A DNA stretch of 6,145 bases. It comes from Acidobacteriaceae bacterium (GTDB lineage Bacteria; Acidobacteriota; Terriglobia; Terriglobales; Acidobacteriaceae). Both the position numbers and the translations under genes were made by a program. The stretch covers positions 1 to 6,145 of the forward strand of contig PLKR01000364.1 of the NCBI GenBank assembly GCA_003140655.1, read 5' to 3'. This document shows positions 1-5,422 of this stretch, in pieces; the first letter of the stretch is position 1, and the number at the start of each line of letters is the position of its first letter. The notes below the pieces were generated by a model, which saw nothing but the letters and a program-made list of their open reading frames with translations, was not told where the DNA came from and did not search any database.

Positions 1-573
1 GACCCCGGCGACGGCTCCGACGGCGCAATCCGCAAGGCCCGCGAACTTGCCGCCAAGCATCCGGATTTATATTTCTACGCCGATCAATACTCCAACGATG
101 CGAATTGGCTTGCCCACTACCATGGAACAGCCAACGAAATCTGGCAACAGACCGAAGGGCGGATTACTCACTTTGTTGCCATGCTCGGCACCAGCGGCAC
201 GTTTATGGGCACGACGCGCCGCTTGAAGGAACTCAATCCCACAATCCGCTGTATCTCGCTGCAACCCGATTCCTCGTTTCACGGCATAGAAGGCGCCAAG
301 CATATGGCCAGCGCAATCGTTCCCAAGATTTACGACCCAGCGCTGGCGGATGAAAACCTTGAGATCGCGACCGAAGATGCCTACGCCGTGGCCCGCCGCC
401 TCGCTCGTGATTGCGGACTGCTGCTAGGAATCTCGGCCGCAGCCGGCATCGCCGGCAGCCTCAGAGTCTCCGAGCAACTTCAGCTCAGGAGCGAGCAGCA
501 GGCGGTGATTGTCACCATTCTCAGCGACTCCGGCGACAAATACCTGAGTGAGAGATTTTGGACGGAGGGATGA
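1..573 (+). CDS. cysM: CysM-type cysteine synthase, C-terminal part (5' end outside window)
   Basis: A fold-type II PLP enzyme that builds cysteine by beta-replacement on an activated serine. The reading frame is open from base 1 to TGA at 571-573, giving 190 codons. Families of this type have roughly 300-325 residues, so about 110-130 N-terminal residues, including the PLP lysine, lie upstream. Visible family marks are QYSNDANWLAHYHGT (codons about 39-53), the PLP-phosphate loop GTSGT (codons 63-67) and SDSGDKYLS near the C-terminus (175-183), the segment that contacts the PLP ring nitrogen. Resemblance is closer to Mycobacterium tuberculosis CysM than to CysK, for example ITHFVAMLGTSGTFMGT. 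Lys100 sits where I align Arg220 of the mycobacterial enzyme, the O-phosphoserine-binding residue. The C-terminal tail of mycobacterial CysM is absent. A Mec-like protease gene follows 92 bp downstream on the same strand, which supports use of a thiocarboxylated carrier protein. The true sulfur donor and substrate are inferred. Confidence 0.9.
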   Translation, partial: DPGDGSDGAIRKARELAAKHPDLYFYADQYSNDANWLAHYHGTANEIWQQTEGRITHFVAMLGTSGTFMGTTRRLKELNPTIRCISLQPDSSFHGIEGAKHMASAIVPKIYDPALADENLEIATEDAYAVARRLARDCGLLLGISAAAGIAGSLRVSEQLQLRSEQQAVIVTILSDSGDKYLSERFWTEG

Positions 574-582
574 ACGAAAGGC

Positions 583-659
583 AAAAGTCAGAAGTAAGAA
601 GTTAAGACATCGGAAGTGCACGATTTGCTTCTGCATTTTGACTTCTTAACTTCTGCATT
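583..659. repeat. Inverted array of degenerate 7-bp GAAGTNA-like repeats
   Basis: The gap between the cysM-like and mec-like genes is built from 7-base units. The left arm reads aaaagtc, agaagta, agaagtt, aagacat (583-610). The right arm, in the opposite orientation, contains ttgcttc, tgcattt, tgacttc, ttaactt, ctgcatt (625-659). The two arms share an exact 11-bp inverted repeat, agaagttaaga at 597-607 and tcttaacttct at 644-654, around a 36-nt loop. It could fold as an RNA hairpin in a cysM-mec transcript, or it may be a dispersed repeat family inserted between the two genes. No T-run follows, so it does not look like an intrinsic terminator. Its function is unknown. Confidence 0.6.
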
Positions 660-665
660 CCATTC

Positions 666-1100
666 ATGCTGAAGATCGCACCCAAAGACTACGCCGCCCT
701 CCGCCGTCATGGCGAAGAAACCTATCCACACGAATGCTGCGGCGCGCTGCTCGGTCGCACGGACGACGGCGGCACTCGCGTGGTGACCTCGACGGCACGT
801 TGCGGCAACACCCGCACCGACTCGCCGCGGAACCGCTACAACATCGATCCGCGCGAACTGGTGCGCATCCAGCGCGAGGGCCGCGAGCGCGGCGAGGATA
901 TTGTCGGCTTCTACCACTCCCACCCCGACCATCCCGCCCTCTGGTCGCAGACCGATCTTGCCGAAGCCCACTGGTTCGGCTGCTCCTACGTCATCACCAG
1001 CGTAGAGAAGGGGACAGCGGCGATCACCAACTCGTTTGAACTCGCCGGTTCCGAGGAATCTGACAAGCGACTCCTCGATGAGACAATCGAAGTCGGCTGA
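666..1100 (+). CDS. mec: JAMM (M67 family) metallopeptidase, Mec-like
   Basis: A 144-residue zinc isopeptidase-type protein of the bacterial Mec/JAMM class. In mycobacteria Mec cleaves cysteine from the C-terminus of the ubiquitin-like carrier CysO after CysM has loaded it. The full JAMM signature is present: Glu23 in PHECCGALLG, then HSHPDHPALWSQTD with His84, His86, Ser94 and Asp97 in the H-x-H-x7-S-x-x-D arrangement. RYNIDPRE at 57-64 is also typical of the family. The length matches single-domain bacterial members, and there is no signal peptide, so it should be cytoplasmic. ATG at 666 places the start just before the first strand; there is no clear Shine-Dalgarno sequence, as the region upstream is the 7-mer array. 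It lies 92 bp after the cysM-like gene on the same strand, so co-transcription is likely. The physiological partner is inferred from this pairing; the carrier gene is not visible here. Confidence 0.92.
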   Translation: MLKIAPKDYAALRRHGEETYPHECCGALLGRTDDGGTRVVTSTARCGNTRTDSPRNRYNIDPRELVRIQREGRERGEDIVGFYHSHPDHPALWSQTDLAEAHWFGCSYVITSVEKGTAAITNSFELAGSEESDKRLLDETIEVG

Positions 1101-1347
1101 GGTTCCGTTCAGGCTTCGTCCGCCACAAATTCCTTGTCCAGCAAGGGTTTTGCGCGATTTTCACAAGGCCCAAACCAATCGCCGAAGACGCGGAAGTCCT
1201 GTCCTCCCCAACCCGAAACCGCGAAAACCCCTGTCTGGCGTGCCTTCTGCGCGAACTTGCTCCACCGCTTGCACCAATTCCGGTCACCCGCCTGTGGACA
1301 GCGTGCACTCGGCTGAAAATACGCGAGTTACAAACGCAAACTTTTCA
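1101..1347. other. Non-coding stretch before the RNA pair, no recognised content
   Basis: Between the mec-like gene and the promoter at 1348 I see no gene with family features. An open frame crosses it on the plus strand (1036-1380), but it overlaps the mec-like gene, its product is rich in Pro, Arg and Ser without any domain, and no ribosome binding site precedes it. The final 50 bp become A/T-rich, which fits a promoter approach. Confidence 0.5.
1132..1151 (+). terminator. Weak candidate terminator after mec-like gene
   Basis: A 5-bp hairpin (ccttg at 1132-1136, caagg at 1142-1146, 5-nt loop) is followed by gtttt, 32 bp after the mec-like stop codon. The stem is short and the T-run has only four bases, so it may be chance. 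Confidence 0.2.
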
Positions 1348-1375
1348 TTGACTCTAAAAACAAAAAGAGTACAAC
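1348..1375 (+). promoter_or_regulatory. Sigma-70-like promoter for the tandem RNAs
   Basis: TTGACT (1348-1353), a 16-bp A-rich spacer and TACAAC (1370-1375) form a plausible -35/-10 pair. Transcription would begin near 1382, which is the first base of the proposed closing helix of the first RNA copy. The -10 box is imperfect (four of six consensus bases). A second TTGACA at 1388-1393 has no usable -10 at the right distance. Confidence 0.45.
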
Positions 1376-1381
1376 CATAAT

Positions 1382-1522
1382 CGTTCTTTGACAGCTTCTA
1401 AAGTTTTTCCGGTTGGTGTGGCGTCCGGGACTCAAGCGCAGTCACCCTCTTCATGCAAATGACCAGGGAGGGCAAGCAAGGGTCTATAGCAAAGCGCTGG
1501 TCGAGGAGAACAAGAAGAAACG
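1382..1522 (+). ncRNA. Structured RNA candidate, copy 1 of a tandem pair
   Basis: I do not recognise a family. A fold made by hand has these parts. The closing helix pairs 1382-1389 with 1514-1522 (cgttcttt with gaagaaacg, one bulged A). A short helix pairs 1396-1399 with 1507-1510. Helix ccggt 1409-1413 pairs with gctgg 1496-1500, using two G-U pairs. A hairpin ccctc/gaggg (1445-1449, 1468-1472) carries an inner tcat/atga stem (1451-1454, 1459-1462) capped by a GCAA tetraloop (1455-1458). The unpaired 14-mer CAAGCAAGGGTCTA (1473-1486) follows the hairpin. Copy 2 repeats the order of helices, the GCAA loop and two 14-nt blocks. G-U pairs and the GNRA loop make sense only on the plus strand. 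The ends are estimated from the promoter and the closing helix. Confidence 0.45.
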
Positions 1523-1535
1523 TCGAAGGCAGGAT

Positions 1536-1709
1536 AGAGTTCCGAGGCGTTGGGTAGGTTTTTCCGGTTGGCGGTAAGCCCGGAGCCCGAGCGAAGATCG
1601 CGCGTGGCACCCCGCAAGGGAAGCTGCGATAGCAGGTCAAGCAAGGGTCTAAAAGCGAGCTACTGGCCGAGACGAATGGACCCAACACCACCTCGGAACT
1701 CTTATTTTT
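1536..1709 (+). ncRNA. Structured RNA candidate, copy 2 of a tandem pair
   Basis: Its ends form a perfect 12-bp helix, agagttccgagg (1536-1547) with cctcggaactct (1691-1702). Inside it lie a 7-bp helix gttgggt/acccaac (1549-1555, 1680-1686), helix ccggt/actgg (1564-1568, 1662-1666), and a hairpin atcgc/gcgat (1597-1601, 1626-1630) ending in ccc-GCAA-ggg (1611-1620). It shares GTTTTTCCGGTTGG (1558-1571) with copy 1 (1403-1416); over 36 ungapped bases I count 26 identities. It also shares CAAGCAAGGGTCTA (1638-1651 and 1473-1486) and CTGGYCGAG (1663-1671 and 1497-1505). ATTTTT follows the closing helix. A rod closed by its own ends resembles 6S RNA in outline, but I see no sequence proof. A MITE with 12-bp terminal repeats is the main alternative, less likely because copy 1 shares the inside but not the ends. 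Confidence 0.5.
1691..1709 (+). terminator. T-rich end of the tandem RNA unit
   Basis: The 3' strand of the copy 2 closing helix is directly followed by ttattttt (1702-1709). The helix partner lies about 145 nt upstream rather than next to it, so this would be an unusual intrinsic terminator whose stem is the RNA's own closing helix. It may instead mark a processed or Rho-dependent end. Confidence 0.35.
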
Positions 1710-1757
1710 GTGCCCACCTTCCCAAGTGTAACCTCAACCCTTCAATAACTCATCGGC

Positions 1758-3329
1758 TCACAGCGGTATATTCCCATGCTTCTTGGGCGGGTTCTTGTCG
1801 CGCTTGGTCTCGAGCATCGCTAAAGCCTGAATCAGCTTCTTGCGGGTTTCGTGGGGCTGGATGATGGCGTCGACAAAGCCGCGGTCGGCTGCGACGTAAG
1901 GGCTGGCAAAGCGGTCGCGGAATTCTTCGATTTTCCTTTGACGTAACTCTTGGCGATCTTGCGGATTTGCAGCGCCATCGAGTTCGCGCTTGTAGACGAT
2001 GTCCACGGCGCCTTCCGGGCCCATAACTGCAATCTCCGCCGTTGGCCACGCATAGTTCACGTCCGTGCGAACGTGCTTGGACGACATTACGCAATAAGCG
2101 CCGCCGTAGGCTTTGCGCGTGATGATCGTGATCTTCGGCACCGTGGCTTCGGCGAAGGCGTAGAGCAGCTTCGCGCCATGCTTGATGATTCCGCCATATT
2201 CCTGCGCGGTGCCGGGCAGGAACCCCGGCACATCTTCGAATGTGACCAGCGGAATATTGAAGCAATCGCAGAAGCGCACGAAGCGTGCGCCCTTGATGGA
2301 GGCGTTGATATCGAGCGTGCCGGCCAGCATCGCCGGCTGGTTGGCGACGATTCCCACGGAGCGGCCGTCCAGCCGGGCGAATCCTACGACCATGTTTTTC
2401 GCGTAGTGCTCCTGCACCTCAAAGAAGTATCCGTCGTCAACCACGGCGTGGATCACATCTTTCATGTCATAGGGCAGGTTCGATTGCGCGGGCACGATTT
2501 TGTCCAGGGCAGCATTGGCTCGGGCATCTTTACGATCGGCGGGATCGGTGCACGGCTTGCGCGGCGGGTCTTCCAGATTGTTGGAGGGCATGAAGCTCAG
2601 CAGCTCGCGCACCATCGACAAACACTCGGCATCGTCATGCGCGAGAAAGTGCGCCACGCCTGAGGTTTCGTTGTGCGTCATGGCGCCGCCGAGCTGCTCC
2701 TTGGTGACTTCTTCCATTGTGACGGTCTTGATGACGTCGGGCCCGGTGATAAACATGTAGGAAGTTTTGTCGACCATGAGAACGAAGTCTGTGATGGCTG
2801 GCGAATATACCGCGCCGCCCGCGCACGGGCCCATGATCGCCGAAATCTGCGGCACCACGCCGCTGTACAACGTGTTGCGCAGAAAGATGTCGGCATATCC
2901 GGCCAGCGACGCCACACCTTCCTGAATGCGTGCGCCGCCAGAATCGTTCAACCCAATCACCGGCGCGCCCATCTTCGCCGCCAGATCCATGATCTTGACG
3001 ATCTTCCCGGCGTTCGTCTCCGATAGTGATCCGCCGAAGACAGTGAAATCCTGCGCGAAAACATAGACCAGCCGGCCTTCGATGCGACCGTAGCCAGTGA
3101 CAAAGCCGTCGCCGTAAGGCTTTTGCTCGGCCATGCCGAAGTCGTTGCAGCGGTGCGTCACCAGCTTGTCCGTCTCTTCGAAAGTGCCGTCGTCGAGCAG
3201 GAACTCGATGCGCTCCCGCGCCGACATTTTGCCTTCCCTGTGCTGGCGTTCGCGCCGTTTCGCGCCTCCGCCGGCCTCGGCAAGTTGATTGCGCTTTTTC
3301 AGTTCTGCGATTTTTTCTTCGAGATTCAT
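1758..3329 (-). CDS. Acyl-CoA carboxylase carboxyltransferase subunit (PccB/MmdA type)
   Basis: The 523-residue carboxyltransferase subunit of a biotin-dependent acyl-CoA carboxylase or methylmalonyl-CoA decarboxylase. It moves carboxyl between carboxybiotin and an acyl-CoA, usually propionyl-CoA/methylmalonyl-CoA. It has the double crotonase fold in full: an N-half acyl-CoA oxyanion site in NDSGGARIQEGVASLAGY (128-145), GPCAGGAVYSPA (167-178), a C-half DVPGFLPGTAQEYGGIIKHG (366-385), GGAYCVMSSKH (409-419) and PTAEIAVMGPEGAV (429-442). It ends in the usual KKHGNIPL. Length is normal. Cys413 occupies the position of Asp422 of Streptomyces PccB, which influences acyl-chain choice, so the substrate should not be taken for granted. 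The biotin carboxylase and biotin carrier are not in the window. No Shine-Dalgarno precedes the ATG at 3329; a TATAAT box 9 nt upstream suggests a nearly leaderless mRNA. The gene appears to be transcribed alone, 190 bp after the next minus-strand gene upstream. Confidence 0.95.
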   Translation of the reverse strand: MNLEEKIAELKKRNQLAEAGGGAKRRERQHREGKMSARERIEFLLDDGTFEETDKLVTHRCNDFGMAEQKPYGDGFVTGYGRIEGRLVYVFAQDFTVFGGSLSETNAGKIVKIMDLAAKMGAPVIGLNDSGGARIQEGVASLAGYADIFLRNTLYSGVVPQISAIMGPCAGGAVYSPAITDFVLMVDKTSYMFITGPDVIKTVTMEEVTKEQLGGAMTHNETSGVAHFLAHDDAECLSMVRELLSFMPSNNLEDPPRKPCTDPADRKDARANAALDKIVPAQSNLPYDMKDVIHAVVDDGYFFEVQEHYAKNMVVGFARLDGRSVGIVANQPAMLAGTLDINASIKGARFVRFCDCFNIPLVTFEDVPGFLPGTAQEYGGIIKHGAKLLYAFAEATVPKITIITRKAYGGAYCVMSSKHVRTDVNYAWPTAEIAVMGPEGAVDIVYKRELDGAANPQDRQELRQRKIEEFRDRFASPYVAADRGFVDAIIQPHETRKKLIQALAMLETKRDKNPPKKHGNIPL

Positions 3330-3338
3330 GCCGGAAGG

Positions 3339-3344
3339 ATTATA
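3339..3344 (-). promoter_or_regulatory. Perfect -10 box for the carboxyltransferase gene
   Basis: Read on the minus strand, TATAAT occupies 3344-3339, with nine bases between it and the ATG. Transcription would start around 3332-3333, leaving a leader of only about 3 nt. This fits the lack of a ribosome binding site. No recognisable -35 hexamer stands 16-18 bp upstream; the CRP-type palindrome sits there instead. Confidence 0.5.
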
Positions 3345-3366
3345 GCGGGTCGGTGGGGCAGGCAGG

Positions 3367-3382
3367 TGTGAGATGGATCACA
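3367..3382. promoter_or_regulatory. CRP-type operator TGTGA-N6-TCACA
   Basis: The site tgtga-gatgga-tcaca is an exact match to the core consensus of CRP-family regulators. Its centre (3374.5) lies 33 bp from the centre of the TATAAT box and about 41.5-42.5 bp from the predicted start, which is the class II activator position where the regulator replaces the -35 contact. Direction and the identity of the regulator are inferred. The site could also act for a different CRP/FNR-family protein. Confidence 0.5.
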
Positions 3383-3519
3383 GTGCCACTGGAGTCCGAA
3401 CCAGATTGCTTCCAGAGCAAATACGCCAGCAGAAACAACTCGCGCCCGTCGAATCCCTCAGTCATGGCTCCCGGCCCACTTGATGGAACTCTGAAGTGTT
3501 GGAGATGGCCGGTGAACGC

Positions 3520-4149
3520 CTATTCCATGTCCGCGCCCAATATCTGATAGCGATACTTCTTCCCATCCCAGAAGATGACCGAGGAAGTCGCTTCGCCTTC
3601 ACCCTTTTCTTCCATGTAGATTCCGAGCACAGTCTTCTTTTTCAACGCCAGCCTTTTTACGGTGAGCGTCTGGAAAGGCAGGTTAATCAAGAGGAACTTG
3701 GGCTTCGTCTTATCAGATCGCCAAGCCTCGGGGCCTACGCCGTGAACGATCAGCAGAGAAACCCCTTTGCGTTCCGGCACGTCCGAGGCAAACGTCGACG
3801 TAAGTTTCACGTCGCCGAAACCCATAAAGCTGTTGTAGGGGTCGGCTACGCGAAAGCCGTATTCGGCCTGATCGGCCATCGGATTCTTGCAGCGCGCGGC
3901 GACTACAAGATCATCCACGCCGTCGCCGTCAAGATCGGCCACAAACTGCGGAGGCCCCGCCAGCAACGAACAGTTGTCGCCAAACTCCTTGTGCACATAC
4001 TCATCCGTGACCGCGGGTGAAGGCGCCTTGGCGTGCGCCGGCGGCGGAGGCGGTTGCTTTTTCGACTGGGCGGCAAGGGTTGCAGACCCGGCAGAGATCA
4101 CCAGCAAGCTAAGGAAAACACGGAGGCAGGCAATTCGGGAGGACGACAT
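3520..4149 (-). CDS. Secreted protein of unknown function with one FG-GAP-like Asp loop
   Basis: I do not recognise the family. The 209-residue product starts with a typical Sec signal peptide: Arg5 and Arg10, a hydrophobic stretch at about 11-26 and likely cleavage near LAAQ (25-28). A Pro/Lys/Ala linker with five consecutive prolines (33-37) follows. The folded part begins near residue 48 and contains VADLDGDGVDDLVVAARC (70-87). The DxDGDGxDD loop is the calcium-binding pattern of FG-GAP/VCBS-type repeat proteins, present here only once. The rest (about 115-209) alternates short hydrophobic strands with charged turns, consistent with a beta-rich domain. Cys60 and Cys87 could form a disulfide outside the cytoplasm. 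A usable ribosome binding site, AGGGG at 4158-4154, stands 4 nt before the ATG. The gene lies 73 bp downstream of thiL on the same strand, so read-through from thiL is possible, but no functional link is evident. Confidence 0.75.
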   Translation of the reverse strand: MSSSRIACLRVFLSLLVISAGSATLAAQSKKQPPPPPAHAKAPSPAVTDEYVHKEFGDNCSLLAGPPQFVADLDGDGVDDLVVAARCKNPMADQAEYGFRVADPYNSFMGFGDVKLTSTFASDVPERKGVSLLIVHGVGPEAWRSDKTKPKFLLINLPFQTLTVKRLALKKKTVLGIYMEEKGEGEATSSVIFWDGKKYRYQILGADME

Positions 4150-4222
4150 AATACCCCTACTTTAGTCCCCTTTTTCACACGAGGGTAGGCACATGCATGG
4201 TGACGGGTAACCGAGGTACTCA

Positions 4223-5263
4223 CTACCTGCGGAAGTGCTCCCAGCCCAGCGGCTCAAGTTCGTACCTCACGCCGCCCTTGTTCCTAAGGAAGATCTTTCG
4301 TTGGCGCGTGACATGCCCGATGTGAGTAACGGGGATTCCGGCAATGCGCGGCGGGATCCGCTTGCCGCGCGGCGCAGTGAATAACAGTTCGTAGTCTTCT
4401 CCACCGTGAAGCGCAAATTGCAGATCGACTTCCCGCGCCGGCTTGCCAACGCTCGCCCGTGGGATATCTTCTGCTTGCAGCTCCGCGCCCACGCCACTTT
4501 CTTCGCATATGTGGGCCAGGTCGGTCGAGAGTCCGTCGCTGGTATCGATCATCGCGGAGGCCAGACCTTTTTCACGCAGCACCCGGCCCAACTCGAGTCG
4601 TGGCTCCGGGAAGAAATGCCGCGGATACTCCCGCGGATTCAGCTTCCGCGTGGGCTTCTTACGCATCTGCCAGACTGCGGCCGCCGAGCCACCCAGCTCC
4701 CCGCTCACATAAATACGGTCACCGGGCCGCGCCCCAGACCGCAACAAGGCCTTCCCTTTGGGCGTGGTGCCTACCACAACAATGTCCGCCAGAACTCCAT
4801 TCGGCGACTCCGCGGTGTCGCCGCCGGCGAGGGTGACATTGTATCTCTCCGCCAGGCTGATCAAGCTGCGCGCGAAGCGGCCCACCCAGCTCTGCGGCAA
4901 CTCCCGCGGCAAAGCCAATGAAAGAAATGCCGCCACGGGCTCCCCGCCCATTGCCGCGATGTCGCTCAGCCCTCTCGCCAGACACCGGTGTCCAACCGAT
5001 TCCGCCGGATGCCAGTCTCGCCGGAAGTGGATTCCCTCCAGGGTGAAGTCAGTCGTAACCAGCGTGTCCTTCTCTTTCTCCTCACCTCGCTCCTTGCGTC
5101 GGCCTGGCAGAAGTCGCAGCACGGCGCAGTCGTCTCCAATTCCAGTCTGAACCGTAGGATTCCTGGCCAACATCGCGAGGCGGCGAACTTGGGCAATCAG
5201 CGCTTTTTCGGCAATCACCACGACAACCACTATAAGCGAGGCCCACCTACCGGTGCTGCCCAT
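4223..5263 (-). CDS. thiL: Thiamine-monophosphate kinase ThiL
   Basis: ATP-dependent kinase that phosphorylates thiamine monophosphate to the coenzyme thiamine diphosphate, the last step of the pathway, in the cytoplasm. All family blocks are present in order: GIGDDCAVL (41-49, metal-binding aspartates), TTDFTLEGIHF (70-80), GLSDIAAMGGEP (98-109), AGGDTAESPNG (146-156), GDRIYVSGELGGSAAA (181-196), MIDTSDGLSTDLAHICEES (238-256) and LHGGEDYELLFT (285-296). As drawn it has 346 residues against about 325 for E. coli ThiL. The excess is partly the N-terminus: residues 1-18, with IVVVVVI, have no counterpart in a soluble kinase, and EKALIAQV aligns with the first residues of E. coli ThiL. The true start may therefore be a GTG at 5230, 5221 or 5218. 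The ATG at 5263 has GGGGA only 2 nt upstream, which is too close to act well. No other thiamine gene is in the window. Confidence 0.96.
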   Translation of the reverse strand: MGSTGRWASLIVVVVVIAEKALIAQVRRLAMLARNPTVQTGIGDDCAVLRLLPGRRKERGEEKEKDTLVTTDFTLEGIHFRRDWHPAESVGHRCLARGLSDIAAMGGEPVAAFLSLALPRELPQSWVGRFARSLISLAERYNVTLAGGDTAESPNGVLADIVVVGTTPKGKALLRSGARPGDRIYVSGELGGSAAAVWQMRKKPTRKLNPREYPRHFFPEPRLELGRVLREKGLASAMIDTSDGLSTDLAHICEESGVGAELQAEDIPRASVGKPAREVDLQFALHGGEDYELLFTAPRGKRIPPRIAGIPVTHIGHVTRQRKIFLRNKGGVRYELEPLGWEHFRR

Positions 5264-5392
5264 CGTCCCCGGGATTCAGGGGGCGACTCAACCAGGGTCT
5301 AGGAGCCCTTTGCCCTATAGGCCTCGAAGTAATCGTCCCGCGGCAACATTCGCTTACGGGTCTTAAGTAACTTCTAATGCTCCTTCCCGTCG

Positions 5393-5422
5393 TTGACAGG
5401 GGGGAACCTAGTTTGTTACCTT
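5393..5422 (+). promoter_or_regulatory. Candidate promoter upstream of the M23-like gene
   Basis: A perfect TTGACA (5393-5398) is followed after 18 bp by TACCTT (5417-5422), a weak -10. The small palindrome tgtta-ccttt-taaca (5414-5428) covers the -10 and could be an operator. The start would be near 5429, far from the start codon at 5685. Confidence 0.35.

Noticed and set aside
1299..1308. tgtggaca as a possible DnaA box
   Set aside because: It differs from the consensus and stands alone; no cluster, AT-rich unwinding region or origin-linked gene is near.
1386..1400. Ttctttgaca-like sequence resembling some CRISPR leader or promoter elements
   Set aside because: No regularly spaced repeats follow and no cas gene is present; no -10 box stands at the right distance.
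1398..1691. A 97-codon open frame on the minus strand across the RNA pair
   Set aside because: The paired helices, G-U pairs and repeats explain this stretch better; the product has no recognisable domain and no ribosome binding site.
1536..1702. MITE bounded by 12-bp terminal inverted repeats
   Set aside because: No convincing target-site duplication, and copy 1 shares the internal sequence and fold without the terminal repeats. Kept only as an alternative explanation.
1382..1709. RNase P RNA, tmRNA or cobalamin riboswitch
   Set aside because: The conserved cores I would expect (GAGGAAAGTCCGGGC for RNase P, the tRNA-like ends of tmRNA, GCCACTG of the B12 box) are absent on both strands.
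1950..2663. A 237-codon open frame on the plus strand
   Set aside because: It lies wholly antisense to the carboxyltransferase gene, whose protein is full length and matches its family throughout. The antisense product has no domain, so it is a shadow of high-GC codon use.
4406..4921. A 171-codon open frame on the plus strand inside thiL
   Set aside because: Antisense to conserved ThiL motifs; the product is rich in Arg and Pro with no family features.
5294..5301. AGGGTCTA upstream of thiL, matching the conserved RNA 14-mer (the thiL transcript would carry the complement)
   Set aside because: Only 8 bases match and the complementarity does not extend. One such match in 6 kb is expected fairly often by chance.
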